64,000 nucleotides of DNA from Dyadobacter sp. CECT 9275 (GTDB lineage: Bacteria > Bacteroidota > Bacteroidia > Cytophagales > Spirosomataceae): NCBI RefSeq assembly GCF_907164905.1, contig NZ_CAJRAF010000001.1, forward strand, positions 1,461,001 to 1,525,000. Direction: 5' to 3'. Shown in pieces: positions 1 to 9,070 of this stretch. The translations under genes were made by a program, and so were the position numbers. How positions within the stretch are numbered: the stretch's first letter is position 1; the number at the start of each line of letters is the position of its first letter. The notes beneath the pieces are model-generated. The model saw only the letters and a list, made by a program, of their open reading frames with translations, had not been told where the DNA came from and searched no databases.

Positions 1-2765
1 TGAACATGGAAGATTTTGAAAGTGTATCCGTATTGAAAGGTTCTGCCGCTGCGGCACTCTATGGTACCCGCGCCATCAACGGTGTTGTACTTATTACCAC
101 CAAAAAAGGAACGCAGCGCAAAGGTTTAGGTGTGAACGTGTCACAAACGTTCACCGCTCAGAAACCATACCGCGGACCAGATTTCCAAAATCAATACGGT
201 GGCGGTACTGTGGGTGCATTTTTTACGGATACCCGGGATCCGAACTATAAACCAGACGAAAGCTGGACCACCAAGGTTTTCCCGACCAATAGTAACGGAC
301 AACCTTATATCGACCGTCAGATTGGACGTGAGCTGGAAAACTGGGGGCCGAGATTTGCCGGTCAGCAGGTACTTGACTATGATGGCAAAATGACCACCTA
401 CCAGGCGTATCCCAATAACTACCTCGATGCATTCCAGACAGGAAAGGGGAGTATCACCAGCGTGGCTATTGATGGAGGTTCGGAAAGATCTACCTTCCGT
501 TTTTCCTATAATCGTAATAAGGCAACAGGGATCAATTTAAAGAATGAGCTCGAAAAGAATGCTTTTAACCTTCGCGCCACGCAAAACCTGAACAAATTTC
601 TGGTGGCAGACGTGACAGCCGATTACACCACAACCGAAGGAAGCAACCCGCCCAACCTTTCTTTGAATAACTACATCTGGACTTTTCCGCGTAACTATGA
701 TACCAACTACTGGAAACAGCGTGCCAACTATGTGGGGTATAACGGAGGACTGCGCAACCCGGGTGACGTAAACGAACCTAACAAAGTGCCTGGTGCAGAC
801 TATTGGTTCAATATTTTCGAAAACGATTATCTCCAGAAGGAGCAGATGCTGAGAGGCCGGCTGGCGCTGACGGCCACCGTTACCGACTGGTTAAAATTAC
901 AGGTGGAGGGTAACATCAATAACCTGTATACCAAAAACGAAGCCAAAGAATTGGGAACCGGAGTGAATTTTACCGGTGGTAAATATGGCCTCGGACATAC
1001 CACCAAAGAAACGAACTTCTTGAAATGGATGGCCATTTTTAACAAGCAGATCACCAAGGATATTGATTTCAGCGGTTACATTGGAGGAGAGCAACAGAAG
1101 TACAATACATCCTATAACTATTCGGAAACTGCCGGAGGGTTGACTTACCCTGGTAATTTCTTCCTTGCCAACTCGGTCAATTCACAGGTATCAAAAGGAG
1201 GTGTGAAAACCCGCCGGACCTATCGTTCACTTTATGCGAGTGCCGACCTGGGCTGGAGAGATCAGGTGTTTTTACAGGCAACCATTCGGAATGACTGGTC
1301 GTCCGCTCTGACCTATAAAAACGGGTCAGGTAATAATTCATACGCCTATCCTTCCGTGGCCCTGTCCTGGGTGTTTTCTCAGACCTACCATGCTTCCTTG
1401 CCTCAATGGCTGACCTATGGTAAGCTGCGTGGAAACCTGGCTGCTCTGGGTGGTGATGTCGATCCTTTTATATTAAACCCAGGTTTTTCTTTTAGTGGTT
1501 ATACCAATGCGGGAGGTTTGGGAGACCAGCCTATGTCAACTTATAGCGCTAATTCTACCCTGCAGCCTAATCTGAAGCCATTACGTAAGATATCCAAGGA
1601 AATTGGTCTTGAATTGAAAACATTCAATAACCGCCTGGGAATTGACGTTTCGGTTTACCGTGATAACTCCCGCAACCAGCCGCTGCCGATCTCAACGGAC
1701 ATTACTTCAGGTGTGAACAGCATCCTGATCAACGCTGGTAATATTCAGAATACCGGTATTGAAATCGCTCTTGATGCGACACCCGTTCAGGTGGGTGACT
1801 TTAAGTGGAACACCATGGTTACTTTCTCACGCAACCGTAATAAAATCGTTGAACTTTATGGTGACCGTGAATATTACGCCCTTGAGAGCGAAGGCAACGG
1901 ATCCAACGATTTGATTCCTTACGCCAAAGTGGGTGGAGCATACGGTGTGATCCGCACCAAAATAGCCGCCAAAAGATTTAATGCTGTAGACGCTGGCGGA
2001 AGTACAGTTAATGACCCCAGAAACGGGATGGCAGTGTTGTCGTGGAGAGGTGATGCACGCGCGGCATTTCCGGCACGCAGCAATGAGTGGAAGGATGTAG
2101 GTGATATAAATGCTAAGTTCCGCGGAGGCTGGGACAATACCTTTACTTACAAGAGATTGTCATTGAATGTGCTTTTGGATGCCAAAATCGGCGGCGATAT
2201 GATCATTACCTCCCTGCGTTACGGAACACACACAGGTATCTTCACCAACAGTCTCAAAGGGCGTGATGCTGCAAACGGAGGTATTACATGGACCAGCAAA
2301 TTCGATGGCAAAACGTATGATGATGGTATTCTTCCGGAAGGTGTTTTCGATGTAGGACAGACAATCACGCAGGCAGATGGGAGCTCGGTTAATGTGGGTG
2401 GCATGACTTTCAAAGAGGCATACGAAAAAGGATATGTAGAGCCTACGCACTTACCCCAGTACATGTATCGTTACGGTTCCTTCTCAACGGCGGTGGGTGA
2501 CTACTGGATTTCAAAGAATTCGTGGATTTCACTGCGTCAGGTATCGTTAAGTTATCAGGTTCCTCAGTCCATCTGTAACAAGATAAAACTGAACAACCTT
2601 TCCGTTAACCTGATTGGCCGTGACCTATTGTATCTGTACAATACATTACCATTGAATTTCAACCCTGCTTCTAACTATTCTAACAGTACTGCGATCCAGA
2701 AGGAAGTGGGTTTTATACCACCGATGACCCGTTCGCTTGGTGTTACCCTGCGTGCTGGTTTTTAA
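1..2765 (+). CDS. SusC/RagA-type TonB-dependent outer membrane transporter (5' end missing)
   Basis: This is the C-terminal part, at least 920 residues, of a SusC-family transporter that imports oligosaccharides or other nutrients with a SusD lipoprotein. The reading frame is already open at the first complete codon (base 3), so the gene starts upstream and the ATG at base 6 is not its start. The visible part opens with the end of the plug domain (SVSVLKGSAAAALYGTRA, then NGVVLITTKKG), which is typical of SusC. The rest is beta-barrel sequence rich in aromatic residues and alternating strands, ending in a terminal Phe as outer membrane barrels do. The signal peptide, the carboxypeptidase-regulatory-like domain and the start of the plug lie outside the window. 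It is followed after 45 bases by its SusD partner. The substrate cannot be told from the sequence. Confidence 0.95.
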   Translation, partial: NMEDFESVSVLKGSAAAALYGTRAINGVVLITTKKGTQRKGLGVNVSQTFTAQKPYRGPDFQNQYGGGTVGAFFTDTRDPNYKPDESWTTKVFPTNSNGQPYIDRQIGRELENWGPRFAGQQVLDYDGKMTTYQAYPNNYLDAFQTGKGSITSVAIDGGSERSTFRFSYNRNKATGINLKNELEKNAFNLRATQNLNKFLVADVTADYTTTEGSNPPNLSLNNYIWTFPRNYDTNYWKQRANYVGYNGGLRNPGDVNEPNKVPGADYWFNIFENDYLQKEQMLRGRLALTATVTDWLKLQVEGNINNLYTKNEAKELGTGVNFTGGKYGLGHTTKETNFLKWMAIFNKQITKDIDFSGYIGGEQQKYNTSYNYSETAGGLTYPGNFFLANSVNSQVSKGGVKTRRTYRSLYASADLGWRDQVFLQATIRNDWSSALTYKNGSGNNSYAYPSVALSWVFSQTYHASLPQWLTYGKLRGNLAALGGDVDPFILNPGFSFSGYTNAGGLGDQPMSTYSANSTLQPNLKPLRKISKEIGLELKTFNNRLGIDVSVYRDNSRNQPLPISTDITSGVNSILINAGNIQNTGIEIALDATPVQVGDFKWNTMVTFSRNRNKIVELYGDREYYALESEGNGSNDLIPYAKVGGAYGVIRTKIAAKRFNAVDAGGSTVNDPRNGMAVLSWRGDARAAFPARSNEWKDVGDINAKFRGGWDNTFTYKRLSLNVLLDAKIGGDMIITSLRYGTHTGIFTNSLKGRDAANGGITWTSKFDGKTYDDGILPEGVFDVGQTITQADGSSVNVGGMTFKEAYEKGYVEPTHLPQYMYRYGSFSTAVGDYWISKNSWISLRQVSLSYQVPQSICNKIKLNNLSVNLIGRDLLYLYNTLPLNFNPASNYSNSTAIQKEVGFIPPMTRSLGVTLRAGF

Positions 2766-2810
2766 TGAGTTAGTTCTGAAGTAATAGTGTACTTAATGAC
2801 ATTCGAAATA

Positions 2811-4499
2811 ATGAAACATAACATAAAGAAATGGATTGCAGGGACCACGCTTTTGGCGGGTTTACTGATAAATTCTTCCTGCGAAAATAACTTCGGAGAT
2901 ATCAATTCCGATCCGAGCATTGTAACCAATCCGGACCCTAAATATCTTTTCACTTATTCACTTAACAGCCTCGAATCTTATCAGGGAGCTGAGTGGATAT
3001 GGGAAAATCTGGAACAGCTGCTGCGTTTTTCCCAGCACCTTACTACGGATCCCTATGAATTGTCTACCAACATCAATTCCAGGTATTCGGCCTATTATTC
3101 CAATATCCTTCCCAACCTGGTGCAGATCAGAAAACTGATTGATGCCAAAGCGGATAAGGACCGTTACCAGAAAATGAGAGCAGCTACTTACGTTGTGGCC
3201 ATTTTACAAGGCTTACGGGTAACAGATATGGACGGTTCGATACCGTATCTGACTGCGATTGAAGGACGTGATGCCGGGAATTATACCCCTGAGTATGATT
3301 CTCAAAAAGTACTCTATGATACATGGCTTACTGAGCTGACGGATGCGGTGACTACTCTTACTGCTTCGTCCACAGATCAGGAAAGTTATGGTAACGCTGA
3401 TATTTTTTATCACAGCGACTGGACGAAATGGGCCAAACTTGCCAATACACTTAAGTTGCGCATAGCCGTTCGTTATGAAAATCAGGACAAAGCCAAAACC
3501 CAGCAGATTTTTAAGGACGTAATGGGAAGTTCAGTTGGTCCTATTGTTGACGACGCAGATCAGTTTGTTTACCTTGATCCGGATCACAATCCGATCGGTG
3601 GAGACGTGGATTACCGTAGTATCCGTTATGCGACCAAGTCCATCATCACTTTCCTGAAATCTACTAATGATCCGAGGCTGCCAATTTATTTCAGTCCGAA
3701 TGATTTAACGCCTGAGGCGCTCACAAATCTGGCCACCACCGGACAGGCCCTGCCTGCCTTTATCAATGCGGCTGACCCATTGATCCGCTATCAGGGTGGC
3801 CCTGCCGACTGGACTACGGATCCTACGACTGCTGCATTTTATAAAAACCCGCTGAACGCCGGTACCAACAAGTATGTTGTGATGTCTACCATCAACAAAA
3901 ACTTCTTTGCGCCACGTCGTAATGGAGCCACGGGTACCTTTGTGGACAACATGGTAACAAGCGCTGAAACCTGCTTTTACATTGCGGAATTTATTCAGAA
4001 AGGGTATGGTGCTGGTGTGAATACCAATGGTACTGCCGAAGACTGGTATAAAAAGGGAGTTACTTCTTCTCTGAAAAACATGAATGCAATCGCCGTTTCG
4101 GCGCAATCAACCACAGGCTTGGTTGCCGCCACAGCGGATGCCCAGATTGCGGCTTACCTGGCTCAGGATAAAGTGAAGTTTAATGGGGTGAATAACCTGG
4201 AGCGTATTTATGTTCAGCAATATCTGAATTTCATGCGCCTGCCGACCGAGGCCTTCACCTTTGTACGTCGCACGGGATATCCAAAGAATAGCTCTACTTA
4301 TTATCCACGTGATGCATTCAAAGAAAGTATTCCCCGCCGTTACTGGATTGATGAGCCCGCTTTGGGAACCAACAATGCGAACTGGTTGAAAGCTCAGCAG
4401 GAGCAAGGTTTTACTCCCGGAGACAGAAGCGTTCAGGCGTTAAGCACACAGCGGCTGTGGTTTGACAAAACCAGCCCTGATTTTGGTGCCGGTATCTGA
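2811..4499 (+). CDS. SusD/RagB-family nutrient-binding outer membrane lipoprotein
   Basis: This 562-residue protein is the surface lipoprotein that caps the preceding SusC transporter. I chose the ATG at 2811 rather than one 24 bases upstream because it puts a proper lipoprotein signal at the N terminus: MKHNIKKW, a hydrophobic stretch, then a lipobox with the acylated Cys at about residue 24. The mature start, with its NNFGDINSDPS-like segment, and the long helical TPR-like body match the SusD-like family typical of Cytophagales. It lies 45 bases after susC and must be cotranscribed with it. A strong terminator follows at 4527. The ligand is unknown. Confidence 0.93.
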   Translation: MKHNIKKWIAGTTLLAGLLINSSCENNFGDINSDPSIVTNPDPKYLFTYSLNSLESYQGAEWIWENLEQLLRFSQHLTTDPYELSTNINSRYSAYYSNILPNLVQIRKLIDAKADKDRYQKMRAATYVVAILQGLRVTDMDGSIPYLTAIEGRDAGNYTPEYDSQKVLYDTWLTELTDAVTTLTASSTDQESYGNADIFYHSDWTKWAKLANTLKLRIAVRYENQDKAKTQQIFKDVMGSSVGPIVDDADQFVYLDPDHNPIGGDVDYRSIRYATKSIITFLKSTNDPRLPIYFSPNDLTPEALTNLATTGQALPAFINAADPLIRYQGGPADWTTDPTTAAFYKNPLNAGTNKYVVMSTINKNFFAPRRNGATGTFVDNMVTSAETCFYIAEFIQKGYGAGVNTNGTAEDWYKKGVTSSLKNMNAIAVSAQSTTGLVAATADAQIAAYLAQDKVKFNGVNNLERIYVQQYLNFMRLPTEAFTFVRRTGYPKNSSTYYPRDAFKESIPRRYWIDEPALGTNNANWLKAQQEQGFTPGDRSVQALSTQRLWFDKTSPDFGAGI

Positions 4500-4526
4500 T
4501 CTGAATGATTAAAGCGTATAAAAAAT

Positions 4527-4566
4527 GGTGGCCTGGCGGGATTTCCGCCGGGCCACCGTTTTTTAT
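4527..4566 (+). terminator. Rho-independent terminator after the susC-susD pair
   Basis: A 13-bp stem (4527-4539 with 4545-4557, one G-T pair) with a 5-base loop is followed directly by a run of T residues. It lies 28 bases after the susD stop codon. Confidence 0.9.
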
Positions 4567-4567
4567 A

Positions 4568-4864
4568 GTTCAGAGTGGGCGGTTTTCAGTAGGCAGTTTT
4601 TAGTTAACAGTAGGTAGTTCATGGTAGGCAGTATGCCGAGTTGGCAAAGGCTGTTGACTTTTAGTTTTAAGTAAACAGTTCACAGTGGGCAGTTGCCGAT
4701 TGGGTAACACTGTGAACTTTAAACTAAAAACTGTTAACTCCGATAGGCAGTATGCCGAGTGTGTAACGCCCTTAATTCTTCACTCTTAACCAGGACTTTT
4801 CAAAAGTAGTCAGTTAGCCCAGGGGGTAGCGCTGTGAACTTTTAGCTGAAAACTTTTAACTCAG
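4568..4864 (+). repeat. 59-60 bp intergenic tandem repeat array, copy 1
   Basis: About 300 bp of degenerate tandem repeats fill the convergent gap between susD and ccmF. The marker TGCCGA recurs at 4634, 4694 and 4753 (spacings 60 and 59), and a degenerate copy follows about 62 bases later. Each unit also carries a TTAGTTTTAAGT-like and a GTTCACAGTGGGCAGT-like segment. One unit contains a perfect 11-bp inverted repeat (4677-4687 with 4708-4718). A 23-bp block at 4771-4793 is followed by a last degenerate unit ending in TTAACTCAG at 4864. No reading frame of useful length runs through it. Related arrays lie at 12432-12880 (inverted) and 22052-22546. The function is unknown. Confidence 0.85.
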
Positions 4865-4930
4865 TCGAGCAAGATATGCGGACAGCTTTCAGTTTGAAGC
4901 AGCGAATAGTAAGTATCTGCAAAATAAATA

Positions 4931-4966
4931 GAGCCGTTGCAGGATTCATCCCGTCACGGCTCTCTT
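4931..4966 (-). terminator. Hairpin terminator downstream of the ccm operon
   Basis: A 7-bp stem (GAGCCGT at 4931-4937 with ACGGCTC at 4956-4962) lies about 45 bases after the ccmF stop. T-rich sequence follows on both strands, so it may work in both directions. Confidence 0.55.
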
Positions 4967-5010
4967 TATTGTTCTAAAAAATAGATCAGCGATTAGACCA
5001 GACCTTCGGT

Positions 5011-7608
5011 CTATACCACCTGTACCTTTCTTTTTCCGTTTTGTTTTCCAGCATTGGCGTTTTCTTTGTCTCGCATTTTGATGAAGTCACGGAACCTCCG
5101 GACGGTGGCCATGATGAGGCCTATCACCACAATGAAAGTACCAAGCCATAACACGTTGATCAGCGGTTTTTCCACTGCTTTCATGACAATGAAATCACGC
5201 TGAGAAGTATTTACGGCAAAACTGAACTGCCCGGTTTGTGGATTGATCTCCTGGAACTGAACCCGCAAACCAAGATCATTGCTTACTTCCGGTTTACGTG
5301 CAACCATCCTGTCGCGGATTACAAAAGAAGGGGTAATTACATATTCCTTATCCTTGTCAAGTACCCGTATAATCGCTTTCACCGCAGCATCACCCTCACC
5401 CAGCGAAACTCCTTCCACCTGCTCGGTACGAACAACGTTGTCCAGAATAGCCACATAGTCATTCACGAAAAATGTGTCCCTGAGGTTGACTGTGAAATTT
5501 TCGGTCTGGCTCCACACTGGTTCGGCTGTTGGGTTTGTAACCATATTGACATTGGTATACAAATCCTTGTTCAGATTCCTGCGGATATCAGGTGAAGAAA
5601 CAATTCCACCCATTCGCGGGTTGATCTGCACCCTTGGGAAAAGCGTAAAAATTTTACCGGATGGCTCCCGGTATTCAATTTCGTAGTAAAAATTTTCTGG
5701 TGAAATTTCCAGTGTATCTCCTTTGGCGTAATATTTTTTCTCATCCACCACGATATCCCGCAAAGCCACCGCACGGAAGTCACCTTCGATGAGATCCACC
5801 CAGCTTTTTGAAATATAACCGGGAATATGTCTCGGTTCAACGCGGATATCACGCCAGGTGAGCATGTAGTCTCCCATCTGCTCCGGCTTATTGAGCCAGA
5901 GCGTGATGTTTTCCTTATTCTCCTTGTTGTCGTTCTGGGTAAATTCTTCACTTCTGGATATCATCAGTCCTGAGTTGTTGATGGAAACAACTTTGGTGTA
6001 AGCGGATGAAAACAATATCCCGATCAGCATCAGCGCCACACCGATGTGCGTGATGGCTCCGCCCGAAAGTGCATAACTTCCGCGGAGGATATCGACCAGA
6101 ATACTGCCGTTGGCTACCACTGCAAAGATGGAAGCCGTTAGCAATACAATGTATTTGATGTCTTTTACTCCTTGCAGCGTAATCACAGCGGCACTAAGGA
6201 CCAGCGCCAGCAGGAGCGGGTTATACAGCGCCTGCAATTTATTCTTGCCAACCCTTTTCCACCAGAAATACTGCCCCACACCCGTAACGATAATAATGAG
6301 GGAGAAGAACCACAGCTGGAACTTGTTATAGTGGCCGATCTGGTCTACAGGCAGCGCAAGATTTAAAACAAGCCCGAAAGCTTCTGCAATTTTGTTATAA
6401 ACCGGTATGGATGTCGTAGCCAGAATCTGGAAACCAGACAGACAAAGCAAGGTAGCACCAATAAAAATCCAGAATTCCTGAGAATAGGTTGATACCTCTT
6501 CCTCGTCACTGGGAAGATCTTTCCAGCGGAAAATCAGCAGGCCAACGGCTACAATCGTAAACGTCAGCAGATATATCAAAAGTTGTCCGGATAACCCCAG
6601 ATCTGTAAAAGAGTGGACCGAAGCATTTCCCAGGATACCGCTCCGGGTCATGAAGGTGGAGTAAAGTACCAGTACAAAAGTTGCTATTGTCAGAATGAAA
6701 GACGTTTTTAGCGCAGTTGCATTCCTGCGGCCAATGATCATGGTATGCACTGCTGCTACCAGGATCAGCCAGGGAACAAAGGAAGTGTTTTCAACGGGAT
6801 CCCAATTCCAGTATCCTCCGAAGTTGAGGGTTTCGTATGCCCAGTAGGCACCCATCAGAATACCAACACCCAGAATCAGGGCCGAGAAAAGTGCCCAGGG
6901 CAAAGCCGGACGTATCCATTCCTGTATTTTTTTGGTCCACAAACCGGCAATCGCAAACGAAAACGGAATGAGCGTAGTGGCGAATCCGAGGAAAAGAGTA
7001 GGAGGGTGAATGACCATCCAGTAGTTCTGAAGCAAAGGATTCAAACCATTTCCGTCTTTCATGATAAAGTTGGGGTCCGCCTTCCAGATGGGCAGATCCG
7101 GCATCACTTCTTTCAGTAAAAGAAAAGGTGTAGAGCCGATTTTCAGATCAAGCCCCGGGATTACCACCCCCAGTATCATGGAGGTAAGGAAAGCCTGTAC
7201 CAAGGAAAAAATGGTCATAACAGGTGCTTCCCAGGAACGGTTGGTGTAGATGAGTACAGCGCCCAGTATGACGTTCCAGAATATCCATAACAAAAAGCTT
7301 CCTTCCTGATCCTGCCAGAAACTGGATATGGTATACCCGGTCGGCAAGGAAAGGGAGGAGTTTTTCCAGGCATAATGGTATTCGAAATAATGATTCCCGA
7401 TGATCCAGTAAAGCGAGAAAACAACGCCAAGGACCGCCGCCAGGTGGATGTAGAAAGTGATTCTTGCAAATCTCTTCCAGGCCGGCAGTTCACTGGCCGG
7501 AGTGTTTGCCATTCCGGCTTTAAAATAAGAATAGGTAGCTACGAGTGCAGATACAAACGCAATAATTACCAGCAGGTGGCCTGCACTTCCGATAGTACTA
7601 TGAATCAT
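5011..7608 (-). CDS. ccmF: Cytochrome c maturation haem lyase subunit CcmF/CcsA-type
   Basis: This 865-residue polytopic inner membrane protein is the haem lyase component that joins haem to CxxCH motifs of apocytochromes on the periplasmic side. The tryptophan-rich WWD signature is clear at about residues 258-272 (GGYWNWDPVENTSFVPWL). Many membrane helices surround it. A long soluble periplasmic segment spans roughly residues 540-815, with one last helix near 820-842. Proteobacterial CcmF is about 650 residues, so this one is longer. Its start codon overlaps the ccmE stop (ATGA, 7605-7608), which shows tight coupling. It is the last gene of the ccmB-C-D-E-F operon. Confidence 0.93.
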   Translation of the reverse strand: MIHSTIGSAGHLLVIIAFVSALVATYSYFKAGMANTPASELPAWKRFARITFYIHLAAVLGVVFSLYWIIGNHYFEYHYAWKNSSLSLPTGYTISSFWQDQEGSFLLWIFWNVILGAVLIYTNRSWEAPVMTIFSLVQAFLTSMILGVVIPGLDLKIGSTPFLLLKEVMPDLPIWKADPNFIMKDGNGLNPLLQNYWMVIHPPTLFLGFATTLIPFSFAIAGLWTKKIQEWIRPALPWALFSALILGVGILMGAYWAYETLNFGGYWNWDPVENTSFVPWLILVAAVHTMIIGRRNATALKTSFILTIATFVLVLYSTFMTRSGILGNASVHSFTDLGLSGQLLIYLLTFTIVAVGLLIFRWKDLPSDEEEVSTYSQEFWIFIGATLLCLSGFQILATTSIPVYNKIAEAFGLVLNLALPVDQIGHYNKFQLWFFSLIIIVTGVGQYFWWKRVGKNKLQALYNPLLLALVLSAAVITLQGVKDIKYIVLLTASIFAVVANGSILVDILRGSYALSGGAITHIGVALMLIGILFSSAYTKVVSINNSGLMISRSEEFTQNDNKENKENITLWLNKPEQMGDYMLTWRDIRVEPRHIPGYISKSWVDLIEGDFRAVALRDIVVDEKKYYAKGDTLEISPENFYYEIEYREPSGKIFTLFPRVQINPRMGGIVSSPDIRRNLNKDLYTNVNMVTNPTAEPVWSQTENFTVNLRDTFFVNDYVAILDNVVRTEQVEGVSLGEGDAAVKAIIRVLDKDKEYVITPSFVIRDRMVARKPEVSNDLGLRVQFQEINPQTGQFSFAVNTSQRDFIVMKAVEKPLINVLWLGTFIVVIGLIMATVRRFRDFIKMRDKENANAGKQNGKRKVQVV

Positions 7609-8039
7609 GATTTTTTGGCAGTATGTTCAGTGGTTTCCAGTTTTCCCTCGTTGTATTTAGAAGGACATTTCATCAGGATCTTTTCGGCAGTAAAAGCGCC
7701 GTCCTGCATTTTCCCAATCACAACCACCTGTTCCGATTTATCGAAATCCTGTGGTTTGGTACTTTTATATACTACTTTCTGAGCCACATTGTTGTTGTCG
7801 ATCAGCGTGAAAGTGAAATAGTTAGGGTCAATTTCCGGACGATACTCCATTTCCTGGATTTGGCCGGAGGCATCTTTTTTCAATTTGCCTACCACATGAA
7901 TACTTTCGTTGTCACCGTCCGCGGCCATTTGTTTGGCCTTGCTGAAGTCTACATAGGTACTGGCATCACCAGCCGTAGAAACAATGATGCCGATGGCAAC
8001 AGCAATAATAATAAGCCCGAATATTTGGATCTTTTTCAT
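7605..8039 (-). CDS. ccmE: Cytochrome c maturation protein CcmE (CxxxY type)
   Basis: This 144-residue periplasmic haem chaperone takes haem exported with CcmC and hands it to CcmF. An N-terminal membrane anchor (residues 5-22) is followed by a small beta-barrel (OB-fold) domain. The haem-binding site reads LMKCPSKYNE: Cys125 stands where the classical protein has its covalent haem ligand His, and Tyr129 keeps the +4 position. The CxxxY form is known from some other bacteria and archaea. The gene lies between ccmD and ccmF and overlaps ccmF by 4 bases. Confidence 0.92.
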   Translation of the reverse strand: MKKIQIFGLIIIAVAIGIIVSTAGDASTYVDFSKAKQMAADGDNESIHVVGKLKKDASGQIQEMEYRPEIDPNYFTFTLIDNNNVAQKVVYKSTKPQDFDKSEQVVVIGKMQDGAFTAEKILMKCPSKYNEGKLETTEHTAKKS

Positions 8040-8044
8040 GTTGA

Positions 8045-8278
8045 TTACTTGATGTTTAATTCTTTTTCAACCTTGGTGATTTTGGAGTCCAGCCGGAGCA
8101 TGTTGATCACAATGCCCAGGAATACTACGGTTACCACGGCCACCACCACCCATATTTTCCCGTCGGCCCTGAGTTTATCAGCCATTTCCACCTGGTCTCC
8201 AGCTGTTTGAGCCAGCAAATTTGTTACTGTTGTTAATAAGAACAGGCAGAGCAATGATATTTTTTTCAGAGTATTCAT
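8045..8278 (-). CDS. ccmD: CcmD-like small membrane protein
   Basis: This is a 77-residue protein with an N-terminal signal-like segment (residues 1-23), a single membrane helix at about 42-62 and a charged tail (DSKITKVEKELNIK). Size, topology and position between ccmC and ccmE fit CcmD, which helps release holo-CcmE from CcmC. Sequence similarity in this family is weak, so the call leans on context. I chose the ATG at 8278 because the longer frame to 8344 would overlap ccmC and add a non-signal-like leader. Confidence 0.75.
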   Translation of the reverse strand: MNTLKKISLLCLFLLTTVTNLLAQTAGDQVEMADKLRADGKIWVVVAVVTVVFLGIVINMLRLDSKITKVEKELNIK

Positions 8279-8333
8279 ATTTATCTTTATTCTTAACGAA
8301 ATTTTATATTGAAATGTTAATGCTCGACAAAAA

Positions 8334-9014
8334 TTAGCGTGCATGATCAGTCACTTTGTCCTGCTGAACCCTGTTAATGATTTTTAACCTTACGCGCAGT
8401 TCCGCCAGCCAGAGCCCCATCAGTATCCACCCGATGATAGCAGGATAAAAAACCTTTCGCAGGTTTGAATCCAGATCAAACGACCCGAAGGTACTGTTTC
8501 CTCCGCTTCCCGGATGCAGGGAGTCGGTAAGGCGGGGCAAAATATAGATCAGCGGAATAAATACAGCGAACGCAAAAATGTTGTAAACAGAGGAAATCCT
8601 GGCTTTTCGCTGCTCGTCTTCAAATGAACCTCTCAGCAGCAGGTAAGCAAGGTACATCAGTATCCCCACAGCGGCACCGTTTAGTTTGGGGTCGTTAGGC
8701 CATGGGTCGCCCCAGGTGAAATTGGCCCAAACGGAGCCGGTCATACAGCCCAGTATACCATAAAAGATACCCGACTTAGCCAGTTCGCTGGCTATATCGT
8801 CATTTTTGATATTTCCGTCGCGCAGGTACCTTATCGAAAAAATCATGGATGCCAGCAGCAACGTTGTCATGGACAGCCATAGTGCTACGTGAAAGTAAGT
8901 ATTCCGTACCGTTTCATTTACAATGGGCAGATGAGGAACCGGGCCCATAAAACCCATGATCATTACATAGAGTAACAATATGATACACAGTATTTTCCAC
9001 CACTTTTTTCTCAT
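8334..9014 (-). CDS. ccmC: Haem exporter / cytochrome c biogenesis protein CcmC (CcsA family)
   Basis: This 226-residue inner membrane protein with about six helices presents haem to CcmE. The WWD-type motif is visible as TWGDPWPNDPKL at about residues 101-112, matching the conserved WGxPW..D segment of CcmC. Periplasmic histidines before and after it are the usual haem ligands. It lies 56 bases after ccmB and just before ccmD, in the normal order of the operon. Confidence 0.93.
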   Translation of the reverse strand: MRKKWWKILCIILLLYVMIMGFMGPVPHLPIVNETVRNTYFHVALWLSMTTLLLASMIFSIRYLRDGNIKNDDIASELAKSGIFYGILGCMTGSVWANFTWGDPWPNDPKLNGAAVGILMYLAYLLLRGSFEDEQRKARISSVYNIFAFAVFIPLIYILPRLTDSLHPGSGGNSTFGSFDLDSNLRKVFYPAIIGWILMGLWLAELRVRLKIINRVQQDKVTDHAR

Positions 9015-9070
9015 TTCATTTAGTTTTAATCGTTATTCTAATTTTTTTACCGCCTACCGCCTACTCCAAA

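Noticed and set aside
3705..4106. 133-residue open frame on the minus strand
   Set aside because: It lies inside the susD gene and shows no recognisable domain.
9015..9070. Short CCGCCTACCGCCTACT stretch between ccmC and ccmB as a fourth repeat array
   Set aside because: It shares only a few bases with the repeat unit and shows no 59-60 bp period.
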